From a virus, in the IMG/VR virus record IMGVR_UViG_3300035181_000879, positions 1-34,174 of that record: a stretch of 34,174 nt of DNA; one strand, written 5' to 3'. This document shows positions 27,258 through 34,174 of the stretch, piece by piece. Position numbers and translations under genes: made by a program. Position 1 is the first letter of the stretch, and each line of letters begins with the position of its first letter. The notes under the pieces are model-generated. The model saw only the letters and a list, made by a program, of their open reading frames with translations, did not search any database and was not told the DNA's origin.

Positions 27258-29072
27258 ATGACTCGTAAAGATTATGACCTCGTAGGCAGTTATGATAATC
27301 AACGTGTGAGCACGATAAATGCTGAACGTACGGTAAATATGTTTGAGTATTTAGACGCCAATGGAAAGCGTCCTAAATCTTTATTGCCAACCGCAGGTTT
27401 AATAAATGCTAATTTAAATTTTGGCTCTGAAACAGGTGGAGCACGAGGTAGTTTTGTATTTGATAATGGTATTTTTAATGTATATGGTTCGTCCGTGTTT
27501 CTTACTACCGGAACGACAGGCGCATTAACAACATCGCTTATTGGAACATTATCGACTACAACAGGATATGTTGGCATTGATGCAAATACCTATCAAGTTA
27601 TTTTTGTAGACGGGATACAGGGTTGGATTTGGGATATAGACCAGAATACATTTGCACAAATCACAGATACAAGCTTCCCCACAGCACCCATTGACGTATG
27701 TTATCTTGATGGATTCTTTCTGGTTGCCAACGGTGGCACAAATACGTTTCAGTTATCGCAGATTAACCAAGGTCTTGTATGGGGAGCTGCTTCATCGACT
27801 TTTACTGCTGATAGCACGACTGACATTTTAACGTTAACGATTAGCAACGCAAACTTTCAAACAGGAACGCCCTTTACCGTATCAACGACTGGCACATTGC
27901 CAGCACCGTTAACAACAAGCACAACCTACTATGCAATTATGGTAGGTCCTGTAACCACTAATCCCGGAACAATAAAACTGGCTACAACCTATGCCAATGC
28001 GATTGTAGGAACTGCAATCAACTTAACAACAAATGGAACAGCCACTAATACGATATTAAGCACAGGACAATTGCAATTAGGTAGCATTACATCACATCCG
28101 GGTACGATTGTTGCGTGCAATACACTACATAGGCGTATATTTCTATTTTCACAGAACTACACAGAAGTGTGGGAAAATGCAGGCCTTGGTACTAACTTGC
28201 CCTTTAGACGCAATAATTCCTTATTGATGGAGGTTGGAACGCCTGCGATAGGTAGCGTATCACTAGGCTTTGATAGAATGTTCTTTCTAGCGCAAGATAA
28301 AGACGGACTGGCTGGCGTTATGGAAGTACGAGGCACCGAATCAATTCTTGTAAGCAACAGAGCACTTGATTATCAGCTAGCGCAATATGCTGCAGACCCA
28401 TTAACAGGGGTTGCGGATGCAAGAGGCGTTTTAATCAAAGAAAATGGTTTAATCTTCTATCGTATTAATTTCACACTAGCTAATCACACCTTCGTATTGA
28501 ACGTATCTATGAGCACTGCAGAAGCCCCTAAATGGCATGAAGAAGAAGTACTTAATGGCGATAGGCATCCAGCCCAGACTCACGCATATTTCGATGGTGT
28601 GAACTATTATGGCGATTATGAAACAGCTTTGTTTTATATCGTAGATGACCAAACATCTACTAATAATAACGAGATGATAAGGCGCATGCGTATTGGTAGA
28701 CAAATGAGTCCCGAAGGATATTCAAGGCTTCGCATAGACCGCTTTCAGGTTGATTTATTGCAAGGGTCTCTACAAACTGGTTCGCTAGGATTTACAGAAA
28801 CAAACGGGATTGACACGATTCTAACAACGCCTTATGCCCCAAATGCAGAGCCTACTGTTTACCTATCTATATCTAAAGATGGTGGTCAAACATATGGAAG
28901 TAATTTGCATGCGACCATGGGCAAGATTGGTGAGCGCACGCACAGGACGGTGTGGCGTAAATTAGGAACGACTCCCCGTGGTCAAGGATTTGTACCAAAG
29001 ATAGAATTTTTTAATGAAATACCGTTTGTGATATTGGGTGCAGCATGGGACTTTGATGTATTACCGGAGTAA
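27258..29072 (+). CDS. Packaged DNA stabilisation protein, P22 gp10-like, with inserted domain
   Basis: A 604-residue protein; P22 gp10 is 472. It begins one base after the preceding stop. The start YDLVGSYDNQRVSTINAERT and later segments CNTLHRRIFLFSQNYTEVWE, RRNNSLLMEVGTPAIGSVSL, FYRINFTLANHTFVLNVSMS and RMRIGRQMSPEGYSRLRIDR follow the gp10 beta-propeller tail-hub pattern. Residues about 178-272 (FTADSTTDILTLTISNANFQ, PFTVSTTGTLPAPLT, GTIKLATTYANAIVGTAINL) form an inserted beta-domain seen in other phage surface proteins and explain most of the extra length. It plugs the portal and holds the fibres. Confidence 0.85.
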   Translation: MTRKDYDLVGSYDNQRVSTINAERTVNMFEYLDANGKRPKSLLPTAGLINANLNFGSETGGARGSFVFDNGIFNVYGSSVFLTTGTTGALTTSLIGTLSTTTGYVGIDANTYQVIFVDGIQGWIWDIDQNTFAQITDTSFPTAPIDVCYLDGFFLVANGGTNTFQLSQINQGLVWGAASSTFTADSTTDILTLTISNANFQTGTPFTVSTTGTLPAPLTTSTTYYAIMVGPVTTNPGTIKLATTYANAIVGTAINLTTNGTATNTILSTGQLQLGSITSHPGTIVACNTLHRRIFLFSQNYTEVWENAGLGTNLPFRRNNSLLMEVGTPAIGSVSLGFDRMFFLAQDKDGLAGVMEVRGTESILVSNRALDYQLAQYAADPLTGVADARGVLIKENGLIFYRINFTLANHTFVLNVSMSTAEAPKWHEEEVLNGDRHPAQTHAYFDGVNYYGDYETALFYIVDDQTSTNNNEMIRRMRIGRQMSPEGYSRLRIDRFQVDLLQGSLQTGSLGFTETNGIDTILTTPYAPNAEPTVYLSISKDGGQTYGSNLHATMGKIGERTHRTVWRKLGTTPRGQGFVPKIEFFNEIPFVILGAAWDFDVLPE

Positions 29073-29074
29073 TA

Positions 29075-29377
29075 ATGGCTCGTGATTTTGATAACTTTCC
29101 TACATACGATCCTGTTATTAAAAAGGACGATGTTTACTTAAGTAGTATTTGGTCTGACTTTATGGCGACATTTGTAGAGTCGCTGCAAGGTTATTTATCT
29201 TCTTTAGGAAACTTCGTCCCGGTTCTGACATTAGCGCAACGTAATTCTATACAAACCCCGCAAGAGGGTCAGATGATTTATGTATCCAACGCCAATACAC
29301 CAGCATTGCCGCGTACTGCACAATTGCAGATATGGAAGGTCACTGCTGGTGTTGGCGCATGGACATTAATTGTATAG
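29075..29377 (+). CDS. Short tail protein at the gp26 (needle) position
   Basis: A 100-residue protein two bases after the gp10-like stop. The start MARDFDNFPTYDPVIKKDDV and YLSSIWSDFMATFVESLQGY, then LGNFVPVLTLAQRNSIQTPQ and GQMIYVSNA are typical of a conserved small protein next to gp10 homologues. The C-terminal part (Q-x-x-EGQMIYVSN... LQIWK) has the usual fibre-cap strand pattern. P22 has its tail needle gp26 (233 residues) here, so this may be a short functional substitute (inference). Confidence 0.6.
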   Translation: MARDFDNFPTYDPVIKKDDVYLSSIWSDFMATFVESLQGYLSSLGNFVPVLTLAQRNSIQTPQEGQMIYVSNANTPALPRTAQLQIWKVTAGVGAWTLIV

Positions 29378-29410
29378 AATAGATAAATAAAACATCACAA
29401 GGAATGTGAA

Positions 29411-30016
29411 ATGGCTTTTGACTCGAATATGTTTGGTAGTGGGTTAGGTGGTTTTTTAGGCGGCATATTTGGCGATTCTGGTCGTCCTTATGATAAGGCC
29501 CAACAACAATACCAACAATGGACAGACAAGGGGCAAGGAACACAACAACCATTTGTAGACGCAGGACATGGAGCCATTGGTGATTATCAAAAGTGGCTTC
29601 AATCCCAACAAGACCCGAGCAAGTTCATTAATGACCAAATGAATAACTATCAAGAATCACCTTATGCGCAATATTTACAACGCCAGTCACAGAATGCGGG
29701 ACAAAATGCAGCATCCGCTAGCGGATTAATGGGCAGTACGCCCATGATGCAACAAATGCAGCAAAATTCACATGATATTGCTTCGCAAGATCAAAATCAG
29801 TGGCTACAACATGTTCTTGGTATTAATACCCAATATGGTCAAGGCCAAGAAAACCTAATGAATGGTGGTCGTGGGGCCGCTAATTCATTGACTAATCTTT
29901 ATGCAGATACAGGACACAATATGGCCGAACAAGCCTATAATAAAGAGGCATCGAAACAAAATAATTTTTGGAACACCATTGGTGGTGGCGTTGGTATGAT
30001 TGGAAGTTTTTTATAA
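29411..30016 (+). CDS. DNA ejection protein, P22 gp7-like
   Basis: A 201-residue protein (P22 gp7 is 229) with AAGGA before ATG 29411. A Gly-rich hydrophobic N-terminus (FGSGLGGFLGGIFGDSG) and matching C-terminus (TIGGGVGMIGSFL) enclose a Gln- and Asn-rich helical middle (QQYQQWTDKGQGTQQPFVDA, AQYLQRQSQNAGQNAASASG). This build is typical of internal virion proteins that form the ejection channel across the envelope. It is the first of three in gp7-gp20-gp16 order. Confidence 0.7.
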   Translation: MAFDSNMFGSGLGGFLGGIFGDSGRPYDKAQQQYQQWTDKGQGTQQPFVDAGHGAIGDYQKWLQSQQDPSKFINDQMNNYQESPYAQYLQRQSQNAGQNAASASGLMGSTPMMQQMQQNSHDIASQDQNQWLQHVLGINTQYGQGQENLMNGGRGAANSLTNLYADTGHNMAEQAYNKEASKQNNFWNTIGGGVGMIGSFL

Positions 30017-30025
30017 GGATTTAAA

Positions 30026-31420
30026 ATGGCAATTCCATCAGTTAAATTATTTTCCAACGAACCGGGAGGTGGTTTGGTTACATCGCTGAATGGTATTAAT
30101 TCATTAGCAAATAATAATATTCTACGTCAGATTAATTCTATTAAAAAAGACTATATGCCCCGAACAACGGAAGCAGAGATTAATTCTAAAAACGCTTATG
30201 CGCGTTTAGTTGGCTTGCAACCGTTAGGAAAATTATTAGCTAGTGATCCTGCGTATGCCAATCTGTCTGACGCACAAAAAGAAGAAATTAATAATAGATT
30301 TTACAAGGCGGGAACGGGTCAGGGTGGCAATGCCATGAACCAGATCCCGACACATTCTGGGGTTGGTCAGCCATCTAGCAATTCATTTTCATGGTGGGTT
30401 CAGAATGCAGCTAAAAATTTATTTGGTCAAAAACCACCTCAAGGTAATAATGCTATAAATCAGCGTCCCAATGCTTATGATAATAGCTCTAATCAAGGCG
30501 TATCTGCAGAAGGCCCCGGGCCTATTAATAATGGAAGCCCTTTCGTCGGTAGAGAAGGATATAAACCAACCGCGCCCCAAGAAAATGATGGTATCGATCA
30601 TGAATATGATGCGTTCATTAATAACTGGTTAAAAACTCCAGAAGGACAAAGAGAAATAGCAAAAGGTGAACAGGCTAATATACCAAGTCCAGAAGATTAT
30701 AGACGTGCTAAACAAGGCAGTCCTTCAATGGAAATGGATTTAATAGGTGGTCAACAACCAGTTCGCCAACCTACATTTGCTGAAAATACCGCTAATTATA
30801 AAGGCACCATAGAAGAAGGAAAAGAGTCTGGAAAAATTCGCGCTCAAGATATAGATAAATTAAATACATCTGTTTTCAATGCTGAAACAAGCCAAAATAC
30901 ATTAAATGAATTATCGGATGTTGTTGCGTCACCTGTGTTTGAAGGAATTCGCCAAACTCCATTAGCCGGACATCATGAGTTGGCGTATTACGCTAAAGAA
31001 GGAACGCCTGAGCAGCAACAAGTGGTTGGTAAATATTACACTTTAACAGGTAATATAATTAAAGACTCATCACGTGATTTTGCTGGTCAATTCAGAAAAG
31101 GTGAGCAGCAATTATTAACAGGAATGAAGGCAAACCCTGATGATACGGTTGATACAGCAAAAGGAAAAGTGCAAACTTTAAGTGTTCTTAATAGAATGTT
31201 AATGGAACGTTCGAGACTAACCTCTAAATATATGTCACAGCATCATGCTAATAAATTAGAAGCGTCTGAATGGGCTGACAAGCACGTTGATGGCGAGAAA
31301 ATCAGGGAAGAAGCTCATGATAGACTAAACCCAACAGTATCTATTCGAGATCCAAGAACAGGTAAAACCATGACACTTTCTATATCTGAAGCTAGAAGAA
31401 GAGGGGTTCCAAATGTCTGA
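30026..31420 (+). CDS. DNA ejection protein, gp20-like by position
   Basis: A 464-residue protein (P22 gp20 is 471) with AAGGA before ATG 30026. The N-terminus is helical (SLNGINSLANNNILRQINSI). Residues 95-175 are Gly, Asn and Gln-rich low complexity. The C-terminal half is helical and charged (SKYMSQHHANKLEASEWADK). No clear sequence family; the call rests on length, composition and gene order. It overlaps the next gene by 8 bp. Probably ejected with the DNA. Confidence 0.6.
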   Translation: MAIPSVKLFSNEPGGGLVTSLNGINSLANNNILRQINSIKKDYMPRTTEAEINSKNAYARLVGLQPLGKLLASDPAYANLSDAQKEEINNRFYKAGTGQGGNAMNQIPTHSGVGQPSSNSFSWWVQNAAKNLFGQKPPQGNNAINQRPNAYDNSSNQGVSAEGPGPINNGSPFVGREGYKPTAPQENDGIDHEYDAFINNWLKTPEGQREIAKGEQANIPSPEDYRRAKQGSPSMEMDLIGGQQPVRQPTFAENTANYKGTIEEGKESGKIRAQDIDKLNTSVFNAETSQNTLNELSDVVASPVFEGIRQTPLAGHHELAYYAKEGTPEQQQVVGKYYTLTGNIIKDSSRDFAGQFRKGEQQLLTGMKANPDDTVDTAKGKVQTLSVLNRMLMERSRLTSKYMSQHHANKLEASEWADKHVDGEKIREEAHDRLNPTVSIRDPRTGKTMTLSISEARRRGVPNV

Positions 31421-32636
31421 TTTATCAGGATGGGAAGTGGTGACTAATAATACCCCTAAAAAATCTGCAAAAACTAAAGGTGACTTATCTGAATGGTCTA
31501 TTGTTCCTAAAATAGCACCATCTGAACAAGAAGAACCTGAAAGTATTGGTAAATCACTAATGAAAGCCCCGTTTAGGGTAGCCGAGGACTTATACAAAGG
31601 TGCCGCGAATCTTGTGCAAAATGCCCCTTCTTATTGGAATAAAGCAAAAACAGAAGTCCCTGCAGCAGTTAATCCAATGGAATTTTGGAGCCATCCCGGA
31701 CATTCATCGATGCAAGCATTTGCAGGGGCAAATGAAGCCGTTAATAACTTAAATCATGTTCCTGTTGGTTTAGCTAAATATGCTAACGAACGTCTTCATT
31801 TATTACCTAAGAGCGTTCCTGATTTTTTAAATAAAATGACTCCTGACTCAACATCGGCAATTGAGGACTTATTTGGGAAACCAAAATATCCGGGCGAAGC
31901 ATTTACACGAGGAGCATTTAGACATGCCCCAGACTTGGGTGCCGCATCTGTTTTAAGTCCTATGAAATTAACGCACGCAGGTATTGCAAAAAATGTAGTC
32001 AATACACTACATAAACAAGAGGCACAGCATACCCATATGTACAATAACTTATGGAAAGCTGCAGAGCATGAAGGAATAAATACGGTTCCCGTTAGCAATC
32101 ATTTAATTGATACTAATCTTAATTTCATTAAACAATATAAAACACCAAAAGAATACTCTGGCTTGGAAGAGTTTAGAAACAAACCTACATTACAAAATGC
32201 GCAAGCTGCTACTAGTGAAATGAAGGCAATAAAACGTAGTTTGCATGAAAAATCAAAAAGTAGCTCATTATTGCCTGAAGAAAAAAAACTATATGATGCG
32301 GCAGAACATACAATCAATCATATTGAAGGAAATATGTTTTTAAAACCTAATGGAGATGTACATCAACCTTTAGCCAATCTTCATAGGCAAATAAACGGGA
32401 GTTACAGGAATAATGTCGTTCCATATAAATACAATAAAGACATTCAAGACTTTATCGACGAAAAGAAAACACCAAAAGAATTAATAAATAGTTTAAGTAG
32501 AGGCGAATTTGCAGTTAAAAAAAGCCGTAAACATCCAGCACTTAAAATAAGAAACTCGCTTCCCGCAATTGTTAGCGGATTAGGCACTATTGGTGGTCTA
32601 GGATGGTTAGGCAATAAAGCATTAAGCAATCAATGA
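31413..32636 (+). CDS. DNA ejection protein, gp16-like by position
   Basis: A 407-residue protein (P22 gp16 is 609). ATG 31413 lies inside the previous gene with GAGGGG upstream. The start DLSGWEVVTNN and the repeat DLSEWSIVPK (residues 3-13 and 24-33) are a duplicated D-L-S-x-W motif often seen at the N-terminus of phage internal proteins. The body is helical (HIEGNMFLKPNG, YKYNKDIQDFIDEKKTPKEL). A Gly-rich hydrophobic segment near the C-terminus (LPAIVSGLGTIGGLGWLGNK) could insert in membrane. Assigned by context. Confidence 0.6.
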   Translation: MSDLSGWEVVTNNTPKKSAKTKGDLSEWSIVPKIAPSEQEEPESIGKSLMKAPFRVAEDLYKGAANLVQNAPSYWNKAKTEVPAAVNPMEFWSHPGHSSMQAFAGANEAVNNLNHVPVGLAKYANERLHLLPKSVPDFLNKMTPDSTSAIEDLFGKPKYPGEAFTRGAFRHAPDLGAASVLSPMKLTHAGIAKNVVNTLHKQEAQHTHMYNNLWKAAEHEGINTVPVSNHLIDTNLNFIKQYKTPKEYSGLEEFRNKPTLQNAQAATSEMKAIKRSLHEKSKSSSLLPEEKKLYDAAEHTINHIEGNMFLKPNGDVHQPLANLHRQINGSYRNNVVPYKYNKDIQDFIDEKKTPKELINSLSRGEFAVKKSRKHPALKIRNSLPAIVSGLGTIGGLGWLGNKALSNQ

Positions 32637-32807
32637 TTTAAATAATAAGCAGCACTAAAACACGTCAACATGAATACTAGGCAAAACATAATTAATCCCC
32701 TCAATAAGTTGGTTAATTATAAGGCATAGATAGGATAAAAAACAAGCATTATTTTTAATATAAGAAATAATATACAATAGATTAACAATGTCACAAGGAA
32801 TCAGTGA

Positions 32808-34174
32808 ATGTCTATAACTTACATACAAGCAGCGCAGCCAATTTGGTATGTAGCCGGTCTAGATGGATTGGCCGCGGGTGGGGCACAACTATTTACTTAT
32901 GATTCATTAACGAGAACGCCTCGTGCGGCATATCAAGACCCTGCGGGAAATGAACCCTATCCTAATCCTATTATATTTAATCTTAATGGCACAAATCCTC
33001 CTATCTATTGGCAAGTAGATACTACAAAGCCTAATGGTTACTATATTGAAATGTATGATTCAAATGGTAATTTATTATGGGATGAGGATAATTTTCCCGG
33101 AGCAAGTTCAGGTGGTGGAAGTGATGTTACGACATATATACCGATTGTAAACTACATCACCAATAACCAGTTTATTAATCATATAGCACCTACAACTACC
33201 GCATTAACAACTAATTTTGTGGTTGCCCCATCTAATCATAAAGGATTCACCCCTTCACTAATTAACCCAATTATTAGCACGTATGGGGTTGTGGGGCCAG
33301 ACATACAATTTAATAAGAATAATACAAATGCTACGGATAATATTACATTTCCTTTATTTGCATTATCTAGTGCTCCATTAACAGGTGATGTTACGCCAGT
33401 GGAGTATGTTCATTATCAATGCACCAACAGTCCTACAGGTGAAACATATAAGAATTTTCAGTTCCCCATCACTCAGAAAGTAAAAAATCTATCTGGGCAA
33501 GCGATGACATTTAATATTTGGGCGGCTGTTACATCATCACCTGTGACAATTAATATTTATATCAGGCAATATTTTGGTTCTGGCACTTCTGCAAGTCCTG
33601 ACTCACGCACACTGATAGGTTCATGCGTATTATCGAGTACTTGGACATCATTTCCTTTCCAATTTACAGTGCCTTCTGTAGCTGGCTTATCTATTGGTAC
33701 ACCCGGATTGCAGACAGACGATGATGCTGTTTATATTCAGGTTGAAATGCCTTTAGGGGCACCGTGTGAAGTATCATTTATAAAACCTTGCCTATATTTA
33801 GGGACAATAGATCCAAAATTAGAATTTGAAATATACGACCAAATCGATTCCATTGATTCGACTGCAAGAACAGGCGATATAAAAACAAGTCTTATCTCAT
33901 CACATCCTCAGGGATGGGTAGCTATGAATGATGGATCAATCGGAAATACAGGCTCAGGTGCTACTAATGCGGCAGGTGCTTATACATTCCAACTTTACAA
34001 AACAATCTGGGATGGGGTCATTGATACATGGGCACCGGTTTCTACCGGTAGAGGTGCTACGGCTCAAGCAGATTTCTTGGCTGGAAAGACATTAACATTG
34101 CCCTTATCATTAGGTCGCGCCCTAGCTGGTGCAGGTGCTGGTTCTGGATTGCCTACTTATGCACTTGGTGAAAA
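32808..34174 (+). CDS. Tail fibre protein, 5' part (continues at base 1)
   Basis: The gene starts at ATG 32808 with AAGGA 9 bases upstream, after a 171-bp AT-rich interval without recognisable genes. It stays open to the window end and continues at 1-338, giving 525 residues. The N-terminus (QPIWYVAGLDGLAAGGAQLF, TYDSLTRTPRAAYQDPAGNE, PIIFNLNGTNPPIYW, YYIEMYDSNGNLLWDEDNF) is a common phage fibre attachment domain. Residues about 175-345 form a carbohydrate-binding-like beta domain. From about 360 (RTGDIKTSLISSHPQGWVAM, then NDGSIGN) the tail-collar domain begins. It is probably the main adhesin in the position of the P22 tailspike. Confidence 0.85.
   Translation, partial: MSITYIQAAQPIWYVAGLDGLAAGGAQLFTYDSLTRTPRAAYQDPAGNEPYPNPIIFNLNGTNPPIYWQVDTTKPNGYYIEMYDSNGNLLWDEDNFPGASSGGGSDVTTYIPIVNYITNNQFINHIAPTTTALTTNFVVAPSNHKGFTPSLINPIISTYGVVGPDIQFNKNNTNATDNITFPLFALSSAPLTGDVTPVEYVHYQCTNSPTGETYKNFQFPITQKVKNLSGQAMTFNIWAAVTSSPVTINIYIRQYFGSGTSASPDSRTLIGSCVLSSTWTSFPFQFTVPSVAGLSIGTPGLQTDDDAVYIQVEMPLGAPCEVSFIKPCLYLGTIDPKLEFEIYDQIDSIDSTARTGDIKTSLISSHPQGWVAMNDGSIGNTGSGATNAAGAYTFQLYKTIWDGVIDTWAPVSTGRGATAQADFLAGKTLTLPLSLGRALAGAGAGSGLPTYALGE
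34048..34174. repeat. Direct terminal repeat, copy 2
   Basis: Identical to bases 1-127; see the entry there. Genes in this stretch are counted once in the circular genome. Confidence 0.95.

Overview
The window is a complete, circular genome of a short-tailed (podovirus-type) bacteriophage. The last 127 bases (34048-34174) repeat the first 127 exactly, so the unit genome is 34,047 bp and one tail-fibre gene runs across the join (32808 to the end, then 1-338). The structural genes follow the order of Salmonella phage P22: small terminase, large terminase, portal, scaffold, coat, gp4-like and gp10-like connector proteins, a short protein in the gp26 position, three ejection proteins in the gp7/gp20/gp16 order, then tail fibres. 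The DNA is visibly AT-rich and ribosome binding sites are of the AAGGA/AGGAGG type. A Gram-negative, probably proteobacterial, host is likely from the P22-type virion and the endolysin type, but the host cannot be named from this sequence.

Layout. (1) 32808 to 3986, plus strand: tail fibre and receptor-binding module. (2) 3979 to 12393, minus strand: a long leftward module of about two dozen small genes. Many overlap by ATGA or GTGA, which indicates translational coupling. From its promoter end it holds a ribbon-helix-helix repressor, a small membrane protein, a RecA-like ATPase (Sak4 type), a DUF669 protein with an SSB-like acidic tail, a tandem Tad2-like (DUF2829) protein, a zinc-ribbon peptide, a minimal 2OG-Fe(II)-oxygenase-like protein, several small Cys-rich proteins, a tRNA-like structured RNA, a protein with an RNA polymerase alpha-CTD domain, a second copy of the membrane protein, a small serine recombinase and a WGR-like protein. 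(3) 12664 to 16208, plus strand: replication (initiator-like protein with tandem palindromes inside its gene, DnaB-type helicase, VRR-NUC nuclease). (4) 16259 to 16636: a small minus-strand unit under a palindromic operator. (5) 16713 to 17360: M15 endolysin and putative holin. (6) 17408 to 32636: packaging, head, connector and ejection genes. A cluster of small, mostly basic genes lies between the terminase subunits, and a second Tad2-like gene lies before the portal.

How it works together. The RHH protein probably represses its own leftward promoter and the divergent 16.6-kb promoter through shared ATACC-GGTAT palindromes. The leftward genes supply recombination functions and accessory or anti-host functions. 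The rightward genes replicate, lyse and package. The most interesting elements are the alpha-CTD protein, the two Tad2-like proteins, the tRNA-like RNA, and the serine recombinase present without a recognisable phage integrase. I see no CI-type repressor or tyrosine integrase, so lifestyle (lytic, plasmid-like or otherwise) is open.
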